DNA of 64,000 bases from Chrysemys picta bellii (GCF_011386835.1 NC_088792.1:113618421-113682420), one strand, 5' to 3'. Positions 22,716 to 35,341 are shown, counted from the first letter of the stretch. The notes: a model not told the origin generated them from the sequence alone. Numbers and translations are program-made.

Positions 22716-23460
22716 GCGTCTTAGTTAAAATTGATTTATGATTCAATGTTTTTGGTTTAATGATAAGGGTGTCAATAGCAAACAACTTTGAACCACTGAA
22801 GTTTTTCTTTACCAGGAATACAACATGATTTATTTTATGGTCAAGATGACATGATTTTAGGCAGCACGGATATATCTACATATATCTGAGTAAAGATTAA
22901 GTTAGGAATTTGATAAGATAGCCATTTATTTTTCAGCAGAGACAAAGAGTCGTAGGGATAAGATATAATCATTTTTCTGCTTTTAAAAATGATTCTTTAA
23001 CAAACAGCAGTAACTCGGTGCAATTTTCAGTTATACAAAATGACATTTTCTATGTTACTATCAAAATATTCTGCATAACATTAATCTCTGTGCAGTTATT
23101 AACATATATACAGAACAGTGTTTCTCAGTAGAAATCAGTATGTTCCTTGCTGATCGTTTTTACCTTAGATTTACCAAAACCAAACCTAAAATTCATTTTA
23201 TAATAGTAGAAAATCCTAATACTCATGATAAATAAAGGACTGAAGGTTTATTTTCCCAGCAGCAAATGAATAAAGGAACTCCTCCAAGTTAAAGTCAAGC
23301 CGAGACTTAATTTTAACCAACTGTGATGAATCTGAGTGAGCTGGGAACATAACACATTTTCATGATGCATTATGTTGAGTACACAGAAGTGGAGGAATGT
23401 AAACAGACAGAAGGCACATGAAAGGCCCCGATCCAGTCTCCATGTGACGAAGTGAGAATT

Positions 23461-23530
23461 TCATAATTCTGTCATCAACAGTCTTTTCATCATCTTCTCT
23501 CTCTCGAGTTCACGCCTCAGAGTCTCAGCA
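23461..23530 (-). CDS. Candidate terminal coding exon of a spliced gene
   Basis: On the minus strand a good acceptor (GCATTAATTACACAG) precedes 70 coding bases ending in TGA. With one base completing the previous codon, the rest reads 22 residues ending LRRELEREKMMKRLLMTEL. This is a highly charged helix with coiled-coil character, unlike the chance frames around it. The exon is read in phase 2, whereas the nearest upstream candidate exon (31583-31651) ends in phase 0, so at least one linking exon should lie between 23.5 and 31.6 kb. I could not find it. I do not recognise the protein. The 3' UTR would continue to the left. Confidence 0.5.
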
Positions 23531-24654
23531 CTGTGTAATTAATGCACAAACAGCCAATTATGGGAACAACAAAATGCCACATATTTCAATTAAAAATAAT
23601 TAACATTTTTAAAGTACCAAGGGAAGGAGAAAGGTTCAGTTTGATTCAGTCAAAATGCTGAAAATAGATGGTTGAGTCAGAAGTGAAAATCGTTTGACAT
23701 TTTGAGTAGTAAAGAAAAGCAACCAAGGGGAAAAAAAGCGTGAGACATTTTAGGGCTTACTCCTCCCCACAAGGTCCCTGATAAAGTTCCCATTGACTTC
23801 AATGAAAGCAAGATTAGAAGTTCAGTGTCTTGTTAATTGATGTAAAAACCATGTAAAAAGACTTGTATTGCAGCAATCTGCTCCTCAGGGCCCAGACTGC
23901 CTTTCAGTTCTCTGTGTGGTTTGGTCCTAGAGGAGGTTTCTTTTCACTGCATAGCCTACAGCATTATTTACTGTGCACGCAAGTGAATGGAAAGCAGAGC
24001 TGGATTAAGTGCTAGAGATATTGCCTGGGATCATGGAATGATGTTGCTGTGATGTCCTCACACATTGGCTACGAAGCACAAGGAGAAGACATCTCCCTAA
24101 AGCATTCTGGTCCAGGAAGAGGAACTGAGCAGGAAGGAGCAGCTGTGAAGCAGCTAAGCATACTTCTTTACACAGGGAAAGGGAGGAAGATGAGGCTACC
24201 CAACCCCTCATCCTCATGCCTACAGCCACCTGACTGGACCATGCCCCCATCTCAAGTGGACATCTACTGTTAGTGGGGTAAGCACTGGGAGATGGACTGC
24301 TACCACTGCTACTCCTGCTCAGCCAAACCTGGGGAGAAGGAAGACTGGATCTGTGGCTGCTCTTCAGGTGGCTGGTATAGTGAAGTGGCTGTAGACTTCT
24401 GCCATTTTTGGTCCTGGAGTGGGCTCAGACTTTTCCCCCAGTCTCCTGCTGCTCTGCATCTTCAGATGAGCCACTCCCCGCCCTGTCTATTCCCTCAGTC
24501 CGCTGCTGATTCTAGAGTGGGCTAATGCCCATGTAGGTTATGGTTACTGCAGCTCCTTAACTATGGCCAAGGAGGGAGAGAGCTTTGTTACCGCCTCCTC
24601 TGATGACCTACCAAGTCTCCTGGTTCTCTACATTTCTGGCAGACCATGGTGGGG

Positions 24655-25175
24655 ACTGTGACGGCACATGCCCCCATCCCGCTGACAAAAAAGATTAACA
24701 AGTATTCCTGCACTCAAGCAGCATCAGTTAGACGCACCTGCAGAACATGCTCCAGCTGAAGAAGGGAGCTTAAAAAAGGTGAAACTTGCCATAGAGAAGG
24801 GGGGAAGTTTACCCAGGAGGAGAGGCTGCCAGGGACTGCTAGTGAGCTCCAGGAGCAAGGGAAGCCCAGCCTGAGGCAGTGACTTGCCTTTCCTTTCCTC
24901 TCCCACCCTTGATTGTGGACACTACAAGCCTGATACGGGCAAAGGGCCCGGGAGGGCTGCTCCCAGCCAGTGACCTGTGGTGGGACCCAAGGAGTGTCAC
25001 CAGGTACTAGAAGTAATTGGACTCAGAATGGGCCCTGGAGTGAGCTGAACTCCTGCTGGGAACAGAGAGCTCGCCCAGGAGTAGGGGCTTCCGTAGGTGA
25101 CCCCGGGGCAAGAGACTCAAAGAGACAATGGCCGAGCCCAGGCCGAGAGTTGGCCCACTACAGGGACCTAGTATA
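24655..25175 (+). mobile_element. Possible LTR-derived block
   Basis: The block begins near CTGTGACGGCACATGCCCCC and contains purine-rich words (CAGAGAGCTCGCCCAGGAGT, GGGAAGCCCAGCCTGAGGCA) that resemble the middle of turtle LTRs such as 51918-52461. It has a distinctly higher GC than the flanks. I could not find a TCACA-type end or a target duplication. Confidence 0.35.
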
Positions 25176-25179
25176 GGAA

Positions 25180-26059
25180 ACATAGGGGTATGTGAGGTGT
25201 GGAGTGCTCTTGTGGGGCTGCTGCCATGACAAATACCAAATACAGCACATTCTCTGGGTCGGCCAGCACCCCTATTTGAGAACTAGGGGGGATTGCTGGA
25301 AAGGAGAAGAGAAGGAAGAGTGTGTGTGTGTGTGGGGGGGGGGGGAGAACACTATGCAGGGAAAGACAGAGGGAAGGGAATGAAGCAGGCAGAGGGGGAC
25401 AGAAGAAAAGAGGGAATGTGTACAGAGTTTACTCTTCAGAATGTACCAGGTTTATGTAGAACTGGTGCAAAACTGCCCCAGTCATTTTGGGGGGGGGGGG
25501 CCTTTGGAATGGACCTGATTTCACCAAATGGCTAGTATTTTCAAAACCTTTGCTCAGGAAAGAATGCTTCAGAATCTCTCTCACCCATTTGCTGAATATT
25601 TTGTGGGCTACCCAAAATACATTGCATGGGCTGCTTGCACCTACTGAGCAGCCCTGCCCTAAGTCTGACGCATCTGTCATATTCTTTCATTGTTAACTGC
25701 TAGTAGCTTTAGAGACACTAACAGCACATGAGTAGATTTATTTATACATTTTCTAAAAGGGCAAACCTTAACAACAGTCTATGAAGAGGCACAAGTGCAC
25801 GCTGGGAAGTAAAGATGGTTAGCAGTGCAGGAGAAAGACCCAGTAGTTAGGATTTTTCTTTTTTAGATTAAGCATTTTGTGCAAATTTTAATGTGTGGAT
25901 TTAGTTCATTTTTATGAAAAGAAGAGAATGCTAGCACTGGCCTCTAGTACTAAGTGTAGCGCAGACAGGCGGACACTATAAGAATCCAGCACAGCTATGC
26001 CAGTATTCCTACAAAGTGCAATACCTCAACAAGGCATGGTCTTATTGATTTGCAATCTG
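25180..26059. other. No gene; simple repeats
   Basis: It contains a short (TG)n run followed by a G run (about 25321-25346) and another run of 13 G at about 25488-25500. Nothing else is recognised. Confidence 0.4.
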
Positions 26060-26265
26060 CAACTCCTAAACTCTAATCCCAGCTCTGACAGCTGGTTTGG
26101 GGGGCGAGTCACAACCTCTGAGGCTCTCGGATAGTCACAGTTTTTGTGGCTCAGTTTCTCTACCTGTGAAGTGGGGAAAATATATATACCTTACTGTGGT
26201 GCTTTGAGGATTAACGAGTTTATGTTTATAAAGCAGTTTGAAGATCTAAAGTGCTATGTAAGGAC
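26060..26265 (-). repeat. MIR-like SINE relic
   Basis: The plus strand carries the antisense MIR order: GGCTCAGTTTCTCTACCTGT, then GTGGGGAAAATATATATACC, GAGGATTAACGAGTTTATGT and AAAGTGCTATGTAAG. It is diverged. Confidence 0.7.
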
Positions 26266-26983
26266 ACAATTCAGTTCCTACTGAAGTCAATGGGAGTCTT
26301 TCAATTGACTTAATTGGGAGCTGGATCACACCCTAGGTATTATGTCTGGTCTACAACTGTTAGGACTGAACAAAGAGTGCCCGTAACTGTACATTTTTAG
26401 GTGGTCTAGCAATATGAATAAATGTCCAATTGAAATTAGATTGAAAACAAGCAGCACATTTACTGGTGACCCATTGTAAATCAAAATTTCAATCCGGAGG
26501 TGAAAGTCTAGTGTATTATATTCCCGTCTTAAAACTTCTGTTTCTCAGTTCCATCTGGTACAGTGCTTTGGGTCTGGAAATGAAAGCCTGACCTTTGCTT
26601 TTGGGGTGTCAGATGGATCTAATTATAGAGTTACCCCCTTTAAATAGGCAGTTTGGTTAATTCAGCACTCAGCAGTCTCCAGAGAGGAAAGATTACCATT
26701 AGAAACAATTGTAAGATGGAAGAATTGAAAAAGAGGAGGTTTTCTGTGGGAAGCTGGAACATGCTTTTTTGCTATTTCATGCTACAAGAAGAACAATTGC
26801 AACCTGACACTGCTCTGAAAAATCAGTGCCCGGTATTCATCGGAAAGAGTATCTATTTCTCAGCCCTTCCCGGTTAGAACTGAATTTAGAAAAACAGATT
26901 GCGACAGCAGTTGTTAAAAACAAACCAGTAGTTCAGGGGAGGTGATTTGTCTCAGAAAAAACGGCACACCCATTTCTCTCCAG

Positions 26984-27103
26984 GCCAGTGGTTATGGAGG
27001 TGGTATGTTTGGCCTTCAGAGGAGGGCAACTGCTGGCTGCATCACCAGTGAGGAGTGGCTTTCAATTCAGAGAAAGTTTCTTATGCTTTCCATTTGTCCT
27101 GAG
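26984..27103 (+). other. Possible plus-strand exon
   Basis: A good acceptor (CCCATTTCTCTCCAG) is followed by 120 bases open in phase 0 (40 codons) and then a strong donor (CCTGAG followed by GTAAGTAC). It could be an exon of an antisense protein-coding or non-coding transcript. The peptide has no family that I know and no partner exon was found. Confidence 0.3.
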
Positions 27104-28829
27104 GTAAGTACCAAATGGCAGCTGACTTTATACATTGGTGAAAATCGTAGTTTAGGATGACAGGCTCAGCGGGGTCTTTCCCATTACATTTATGATAGAA
27201 TAAAAGAAATCAAACTCTTGGGAACCTAGAGAGAGACCCATAGTATTGCATGAATTGCTCAATACCTGTCTGCCAGAGAAATAGGTTTGTGTGATGAATA
27301 TATCGTCTGCACTGTCGGGGTTGGGACTGTCTCTGCCAAGGACCTCATTGCAGGTGAAGGAGATACTGGTGGTAACATCTTAGGTGATGACTGCACAGCA
27401 CAGCACACTAATTTGCTGTCTATAAATTCTGCCTAAGAAGAAAATAATGAAAAGGATAAGTTAGTTTTGACTTTTTATGCCCACATTCTCTCAAACACTC
27501 GTTATCAGCAACTTTCCTCTAATAAAGAGAGAAAATGAGAGATTGCCCTATAGTTGCCCCGTGGCCTTTTAGGAACCAGGAAGCAACCCTCATATATAAT
27601 GAAACAGACACCACTTCTTTGGACAGAGATTCAATGGTTGTGCACTGATGACAAGTCTGACTATGAAGTCCACTGTGCGAGACTGAACTCAGTTCACGAT
27701 ACATGCCACACTAAATATGGACCCATACCTATAAAAGGGCTGTTTATCACTATTTTATTTGGTTTAAACCCGATATGGGGAGCTGACCAGAATGTCCTCT
27801 TGAATAGAGCCCTGTCAAAATGAACTCGTAGGTCCCTTGACAACTGTGCATTTTATTAAAGTCAGGTGTGCATGAGTCTGGGTCTAAGAGTTCTATGTAG
27901 TGGAGCAAACCCTAAAAGAAATACCCAGTGGCAACTAGCAACAGACAATGTGGTATAAAATGTACAGAAACACAACAAACTCCAGACTCTCTCCAGACTA
28001 CACATCTGATGCTATAGCGTCACAAATCCTGCAACATCAAAGGCTGGGACATCCTGTCATGTGACACCGTGCTGCATTCCTGAAAAAAATTACACTGACC
28101 CACTGTTTGCACAGGGCCATTTAATGACAAACAGGGAACAGCCTGTGTCTGCTGGTGTGTTACTGAGTTGATAGGAATGTACAGTAGCTGCAATTTTTCA
28201 GTGCTTCAAAATAGTCAGGACATGTTCATACTATTATCAGCTGAGTTTTTTTCTTGACAACCTGTTCTTTCAAGCTTGATTCAGTCTTCACAACAGTAGG
28301 AAGGAAAGTCAGCACAACAGTGAGGCAGAGAATTGTTATCCAACTATTGGACTATTTGTCTTTTTTTCATCACTTTTCAAATTATGTGAGCTACTTATGA
28401 TTAACAAATACTGAATGTAGAAACTTGTGTACTGGGATACAATCTGCTGGTTAAATCCATGGGTGATCTAGGAAGAAGCTGCAGTGGTGTCTTTTTTACA
28501 TTTCACGGCCTATCTTTTAACTGAAAGCATGGAGTACATTCCAGATGAACATACTAAGCATGAGCCTTTCCAGTCATTCTATGAAACCAGTAAAATGAAA
28601 AATGGTAAAATAAAACCAAACTGACACAAAAAAACAACAAGCAAACAACCCCGCCTCCCAATCCTGACAAGTTATAGTCCTAATCATTAACAAAGGTAAG
28701 CTGCCAGACTTCGCTGGCATTTCCCTTTTAAAGCTCAATGTCACAGTCCAGACACAAACAAATTTTGCAATCCTCATGCAGCATTTTGTCTCACAAGGAC
28801 TGTCAGATCAGGCTTTACATCATGAAATA
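27104..28829. other. No recognised feature
   Basis: No repeat boundary or convincing exon is seen in this AT-rich stretch. Confidence 0.35.
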
Positions 28830-28935
28830 CTGGCACCATGGCACAATTCCTCAGCGGGAATAAATTGTCATAATCCAATTGAAGCCAATGGAGCTAGGAC
28901 AACTGACACCAGCTTAGGATCTGCCCCATTTTTAA
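28830..28935. repeat. Palindromic repeat with CCAATTGAAGCCAATGG core
   Basis: The core lies at 28875-28891. CATAATCC precedes it and GGATCTGCCCC follows, in the style of the GATCTGGCCC palindromes. Confidence 0.5.
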
Positions 28936-29010
28936 TGGGTATTTTAGATATGTATGTGGTACTATTTTTCTCTAGAGTATATATTTATATACTTATGTTT
29001 ATACAGTATA

Positions 29011-29095
29011 TTGGGCCAGATCTTCAGCTGGTGTGAATCGAAGTAGCTCCGTTAAGTCAATAGATTTATGATTTACACCAGTCAACTCAGATAAA
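29011..29095. repeat. Palindromic repeat, CAGCTGGTGT type
   Basis: The left arm GGGCCAGATCTTCAGCTGGT plus GTGAATC pairs with the right arm GATTTACACCAGTCAACTCA. The centre has CTCCGTTAAGTCAATAG. A fragment of the same type occurs near 45030. Confidence 0.65.
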
Positions 29096-29285
29096 ATTTA
29101 ATGAGATTTAATTTCCCCCCAATAAAAAAAATCAGTTTAGCTCTTTATAAACTGCAGAATTATAAAACCAGAAAATAGTCTCCAAAGCTTACTGTTTATT
29201 AATATTTTTTGTTTTTCTATTAAATAAAAAAATAGACATTTTTGGTTCTAATAAGCATTTTCAAAGAAACAAAAAACAAAACATA

Positions 29286-29311
29286 CCAACAACAACAACA
29301 ACAACAACAAA
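29286..29311 (+). repeat. (CAA)n microsatellite
   Basis: About eight CAA units. A purine-rich GGAAA run follows at 29350-29384. Confidence 0.9.
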
Positions 29312-29907
29312 AAACCAACAACGTTGCAGGCTGTTCATAACATGAAAAGAAAGCAAGGAAAAGGAAAAGGAAGGGAAAGGAAAATGAACCACAAACATTT
29401 GCAGCTGCATAATGCTGTGCATGACTAGAGTACATTCCGAGTTAGATCTGGCTCTGTTCTGGAAATTTTGCCCTAATGCATTTGTTTGTGTTGTTTTGTT
29501 GAGGCCAAACATGGGGTGACACGTAGCATAACTGGTGTGTTAAAGTGAACTGAAAACCAATTGACTTGAAGCCAATATTTCTTTGTTGAATGATCCCCAT
29601 TATTCGGGTTGTGGGACAGGGATAACTGCATAGAATAGAAATGAGTTGTTCCCTTCCTTGCAATGCTCTTGGTACTTCCTGGTTCACTAAAGATTTCCCA
29701 CAATGCATAATTCTATGACAAAACAAATACCATGGGCTGCATGGGTTGAAATGTAATTTTAGATATTTGTGATGTTGCATTGTGGTTTTTTTTTCAGTAA
29801 ACCAATACTCTGAAGAGGAAAAGATGAATTGTGGATAGGTTAGTTAGAACTTATTTATATGCTGAACATCCCTCCCTCTTGTCTCACCCAACAAAGCCTA
29901 ATTAGTA

Positions 29908-30065
29908 GAGCTGGTCAAAAATTTTCCATTAACTTTTCCATGGCAAAATAGCTTTTTAGCTAAAAGGAAATGTTTATGAAAAATTTTCAGCTTTCATTGG
30001 AATTTTTCAAGTTTTCATTACAAAGCCAACATTTTTCAGTTTGGTTTTCAATGAAACCTACCAAA
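29908..30065. repeat. AT-rich dispersed repeat, GAGCTGGTCA type, copy 3
   Basis: It begins AGAGCTGGTCAAAAATTTTC and has a partly self-complementary interior of AAAATTTTC-type words. This is the best preserved of the three copies. Confidence 0.45.
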
Positions 30066-31582
30066 ATGTCAGTGTCATTGACATTTTTTACAGGGGAACT
30101 AGTGGGGGTATTATTCTGCACAGATTTCTCTGCGTAACTCAACACATTTTTTAATCCGGGACATAAAGGTGGAAGCTTTCTTGCTATTTTTATTAAAGTG
30201 GGCATCATCTAGCCTGGATGACTTTTTCAATAATTCTGCTTTGATGAGCTTGAAAGGTTTCGATACATTTGTTGGGATATTTTTGATTAGAGCAAAAAAT
30301 AGATATGAAGCAGATGAGGATGAATTTTTCAATTTCTCTCACTAAAATCTGGTTTAAAAATAGTCACATGACCCCCCACCCCCCAAAAAAGAAGTAGAAA
30401 TTGTCCTAAGGTAATGGGGATCATGATCAAGCCTTAACCTCTTTCTTTAATAACTCACTAAATGCAGACAGATACTGTAGCTGTCCCAGTTGGGAATAAG
30501 GTTCCATATCTCATATATAACCACATGAGAGAGAAAACAGATTTGGGGCTCAGGACAGAAGTTAAGGTTTATGTCTGAACAACTTTATTTTATGAGTTTA
30601 ATTTAGGAATGTCACACTAGTGATTGTGAAGTGTAATTCTAATATCAGAAGGTTTCTACTCTGTGGCTGCTAAGCCACGTCCCAGGTTGGGAAGGACATG
30701 CAGAGAGTTTCAGTTAGAGTCCCAGGCACAATATCTAGTTGTTTCGAGTTCTAATATTAATTTTAACAAGTCCCCCAATTGTTTAAATGTCTTATTTCTT
30801 CTACCTATCATACTGACACTGCTACTCTAAGGTTGGGCATTCCGGGTATGGTACTATTAGGTCTGTCAGGCTAATTTTTACATTGTTATACAGTTATTAG
30901 TCCTGTTTATGTGGTACTGTGCAGTATGCCTTGTGCAAAGGGACAAATTCCAAAGCCCCCAACTCACTTCTTTCTCAAGCAACATTTCCAAGGAGGTTTA
31001 ATGGGAGATTTGCCCAAATAAGAACTAAGGATTCCAAGATTCAGCTCTAGGTTGTTAATTAACATGGACGTTTATAGCAGCATGCAACTGTAGTCATCAT
31101 CATACAACTGTTTTATATTAATTGTAACTCCTCGTTTCACTTCAGAATACAATTTTCCTGAAAATTAGGTCCCCTAGAACACAAAGTCAGGTTTTGTAAA
31201 GGGGACGAAGGCCAATTCAGCTGGATTTAGTGGCTAGCCCCACACCAGTCCCTGCCCTTTCAGTTTATTCAGTCTGTGCAGCCTCACTCATGCCCTCTAG
31301 AGTAGAACTGTGGGAGTGCAGCTGTATTTTGTGACCTGCTGCCCTGAAGTGTTTCACCTTTAATCCTTATTTCTGCTTCTAGTAATCTCCAACACACCAA
31401 TGCAGGCAAGTTTATAGATACAAGTCATGGCCATATTTGATTGATTTGCAGTCTAAGCCATATTTGGAAAATATCTTTATTAGAATTGTTAAAGGCTAAA
31501 TTTCTGACATTGTTTAAAAAAGAAGCGGGAGTTGCAAGTGTTGTGTTAAATACACAGTTTTTCAGTTGCATGTTCTACTTAC
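30066..31582. other. No recognised feature
   Basis: The minus-strand frames at 29987-30332 have no domain that I can name and no clear splice sites. Confidence 0.35.
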
Positions 31583-31651
31583 AGAAAACTGTGGTACTGT
31601 TGTAAAAGGATCGAAAAAAGGATTAGATGTATCAGCAGGGAATGTCTTTAT
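31583..31651 (-). CDS. Candidate internal coding exon with NPF motif
   Basis: On the minus strand a long pyrimidine tract ending TTTTTTAAAG precedes a 69-base exon followed by a strong donor (TTTTCT then GTAAGTAG). Only phase 0 is open. It gives 23 residues including TSNPFFDPFTTVPQF. Asn-Pro-Phe is the ligand motif of EH domains in endocytic adaptors, and the neighbouring DPF resembles AP-2 alpha-ear ligands, so an endocytic adaptor role is a possible inference and no more. Both ends are in phase 0, which agrees with the preceding candidate exon at 56791-56868. The intron between them would be about 25 kb. Confidence 0.55.
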
Positions 31652-33361
31652 CTTTAAAAAAGATAAAGAAAAAGATGTTACTTTCAGAGCATAAAAATGA
31701 AAAACAAAACCAAAAAAAGCAGCAAAGCACTGCAAGTATAGCAACATCTGACAAACTTGAATGGTTCGGCAACATTCAAATAAACCAGCTCAAAACACAT
31801 ATGTAAGTTAGTGAGGAATATTCAAAGGATAAGACCTGACTGAATTATTTTACCCATGTAATTAAATACAATTATTTGGCTTGATCTAGTGACCACCATA
31901 CATTTTCTAACTGGTAATACAAAGCTCAGTGATAGGAATCCTTAACACAGTGTTAGCTGGGGTCAGGAACTTCAGCTAAAGAACTTGTGCTTTATGGATT
32001 TTACACATCTATATTTAGTTATTTATAAGATAGCACAGTGCTGGAAATGGAATGTCAGAAGATAGGACAAGAAGAAAGCACAAAAAAATCGCTGTGGGCA
32101 ACTGATTGGTAATCACGGTCTCCGGTAATGTTAAGAACTTCAACCTTACCCATTCCAATGGTGTTCTAAGGATCAAGCTACATCTCAGGAGGTATTCATA
32201 ATGGAGTGTTGAAAATACTATTAGAGACCATTATGCCATAGGTTGTGTCTATACTGAGAATTTTCAGTGCAAAATCCTGGTCTCATTTAAGTCATTGGCA
32301 AAACTGATTATAGGTGGTATGCATCTCATTACCCTCCTATCTAGAATGCAGAAATGTCATTAATCCATTCAGGAAGAGGACAAAGTAAAAAGCATTCATC
32401 AACTAGAAGTATTGATTTCAAACTGCACTTCATATTTCTGCTTGGGGAAAATTTATTATATACTGAAAAATGTATTTATCGCTTTAATGGAAAAACTTGT
32501 TAATGTATGTTTATTATGCATGCCTTATCATAGAATTAGTGCATTATGTTTGAAGTATCTGCTAATAAACAAGGAATGCATTCAAGTGCCGACCCAGTTG
32601 CCTGAGAAAGGAACACCTGAAATTATGAGGTCACAAGTAATAAAGAAAATGATTATCATTTGTTTTGTAAACAAAACTCCAGAAACACATTTGATTTGTA
32701 AACATGCCATTCAAAATTCATATCCAGCTGTGGCCCAACATTCACACAAGGACAAAAACACTCAAGTGTGTAAACACCTGTTTAACTGAATGTAGATGAC
32801 TGGAAATAATCTTGTAGAGGTATTTGAATAGATCACTGCACTAGAAAACAATTCCCTTAAACCATGAAGATATCTGTGTAGAGATATCAAGGAAGAGGAA
32901 CATTTCAGATTTTTCATAAATATTGATGTATTTACATTCCATCAGTGAACTCGATTTTGAGTTACTATGTGCAATTACTGACACTCATTACAATACAATA
33001 TACAAATTGTATTGCTTAGTGAGTCTGTCATGTTACACTGATATCCAAATCTGCCAGTATAACATGAATGATTCTGAAGTGGCTGTGTCTTTTTGAGACA
33101 ACACAAACCCAGAAGTCAATCTTGTCATTTTAGATGAATGAAATGTTTACCTTTCAGTGTTTGAGAATAAGATACAGAGCACTATATTATAACACAGTAC
33201 TATAGCCAAAGTCAAAGTGTATTGTACAAATCTAAAATCAGTCACTCATATCTGACTTCCCCTTGATATGCAGCACGCAAATCTCTCTAATTTTGTGGAT
33301 TGGTCTCATTAAGAGAACAAAGTTTAGTTACTGAAAATGAAGGTGAAGAATGATGCAAACA
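31652..33361. other. No recognised feature
   Basis: AT-rich DNA, in the intron of the candidate gene if that model is right. A 125-codon plus frame at 32412-32789 shows no known domain and no splice support. Confidence 0.35.
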
Positions 33362-33366
33362 TTATT

Positions 33367-34296
33367 GTGATAAATGAAGGGGGGGGAGGATAGCTCCCTT
33401 TTATGGGCACCCAGCCAGCCAGTAGCTATAAAATCCCTTAGTAGCTGTTTTCTAATTGCTCTACCTGTAAAGGGTTAAAAAGTCTCACTGCTGTACATAG
33501 GTAAAAGGAAGTGAGTGGGCACCTGGCCAAAAGAGCCAATGGGAAGGCTAGAACTTTTTAAAATTGAAACAAGACTCCGCCCTTTTGTCTGTCTGTTGTT
33601 GTTCTCCCAGGGAGAGGCAGACAGGGCAGAGCTATGCTGTAAGAAGCTTGGGCCAGGTATGAAAAAATCATCAGTATCATACCTAGAAACTACTCATTTA
33701 AAACCCCAGACATGTAAGTAGATCTGGAAATGTCTACGAAGACGCGATTAGGTTTATTCCTTTTATTTCTTTATGGCTTGTGGATTCCTCTGTGCTAACC
33801 CCAGGTGCTTTTGCTTGTAACCTTTAAGCTGGACCACAAGAAAGCTACTCTTGGTGCTCAATCCTTGTAGTTGCTCTTTTAAAATCTAGCAATAGCCTGA
33901 GTTCCCAGATGTATTTTTCTTTTCTTTTTTTTTTATTAATAAAATTTACCTTTCTTAAGAACAGAATTGGATTTTTGTGTCTTGAGAGGTTTGTGCACAT
34001 GTTGTTTAATTAGCTGATGGCATCAGCTGATTTCCTCCCCCCACCCTTCCCCAGGGTATGTGTGTGAAAGGGCTTGAGGGTACCCCACAGAAAGGAATTC
34101 CCAAGCGCGCCTCCCTGGGCTCTCAAAGGGGTTATGCACTTGGGTAGTGGCAGCATCTTCCAATCCAAGATCAGAGAAAAACTGTAACCCTGGGAGTTTA
34201 ATACAAGCCTGGAGTGGCCAGTATTAATTTTTAGAATTCTTGCAGGCCCCCACCTTCTGAATTCGAAGTGCCAGAGTGGGGAATTAGCCTTGACAG
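33367..34296 (+). mobile_element. Solo LTR, plus orientation
   Basis: The element starts (G)TGATAAATGAAGG and ends TTAGCCTTGACA(G). A TATAAAA box near 33427 and an AATAAA signal near 33937 after a T-rich tract place U3, R and U5 in plus orientation. The direct repeat TTATT lies at 33362-33366 and 34297-34301, one base outside the TG...CA ends on both sides. There is no internal coding region, so it is a solo LTR of about 930 bp. Confidence 0.75.
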
Positions 34297-34301
34297 TTAT
34301 T

Positions 34302-35000
34302 CAAGTGCCTATTGAGAGTACTGACCAGAAGAAAAGTTGAGAAGTTCGTCTTGATTACACACAGAGATACGTAGTGATGTAGAAAAAAAAATCATCTAAA
34401 GTCAGCCACTAAATCTGTACATGCCGGAGGCCCAGATTTTGTGTCAATACACAGCTAAAATCAATTAATCTGGTTTAGTTTCAAACTCAATTTTCCCTTT
34501 TCCGGAATTGTGTTTATTTAATCTGAGGACAAAGAATTCCAGGAAACAAAATTAAAAGGTTTCGTAGGTCCCCAGACACCTCTTCCAGGCATCAATCAGC
34601 TTTAACTCAACTCAGAACAACTAAGGCACGTTAGAAAAACTCATACTTGTGCAGCACTTAGGAGCCAGAAAGCGAAGCCATTCTGCCCACTCTACCACAG
34701 TCCAATCCTTTTGTCTCCCTCATTTGTTTTTCTTCTGAGGAGTTTTACATGAGTAGCAACATATACCCGTTGACCCAGACTGTGCCTTGCTAGGAATACA
34801 GCTAAGAATTCTCCCGCAGTTGGTGTAGAAGGAGGGAGCTCATGCTGTCTTGTTTGCAATGGCTGAAGCTTGTTTGGTTGTTCTGGTCTGCGAACACAGG
34901 CAGGGTACCCCAAATAGCCTGATTAAAAAAATGATACTGATACAGGCAATGATACTGATCTCTTCTGTAAAGTGCTTTGAGATCTATTGATGAAAAGTGC
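34302..35000. other. No recognised feature
   Basis: A spacer between an LTR and a MITE. Near 34970 the words AAAGTGCTTTGAGATCTATT resemble a MIR/L2 tail. Confidence 0.35.
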
Positions 35001-35002
35001 TA

Positions 35003-35341
35003 CAGTAGAACCTCAGAGTTATGAACACCTCAGGAAGGGAGGTTGTTTGCAACTCTGAAATGTTCATAACGCTGAAAAAAACCATTATGGTTGTTCTTTC
35101 AAAAGTTTGCAACTGAACATTGACTTAATCCAGCTTCGAAACTTTACTATGGTGAAGAAAAATGCTTCTCTCTATTTTTTTAGTAGTTTACATTTAAACA
35201 GTACTGTACTGTATTTGCTTTTTTTTTTTTTTTTTTTTTGGTCTCTGCTTCTGCCTGATTTCATACTTCCGGTTTAAAATGAGGTGTGTGGTTGACTGGT
35301 CAGTTCGTAACTCTGGTGTTCATAACTCTGAGGTTCTACTG
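35003..35341. mobile_element. pogo/Tigger-like MITE, TA target duplication
   Basis: The ends (35003-35029 and 35315-35341, each 27 bp) are exact reverse complements, beginning CAGTAGAACCTCAGAGTTAT. TA flanks each side (35001-35002 and 35342-35343), as expected for Tc1/mariner-superfamily elements. The 339-bp interior is non-coding and includes a run of about 21 T at 35219-35239. Perfect terminal repeats suggest that it is fairly young. Confidence 0.92.

Noticed and set aside
25429..25680. Minus-strand frame with an acceptor-like and donor-like pair
   Set aside because: It overlaps a 13-G run and lacks a protein-like pattern. It also cannot supply the phase needed between 31.6 and 23.5 kb with any confidence.
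29286..29384. Short tandem units considered as CRISPR-like
   Set aside because: Simple (CAA)n and GGAAA runs without spacers.
29987..30332. Two lysine-rich minus-strand frames
   Set aside because: They overlap in different frames and show no family resemblance or splice sites.
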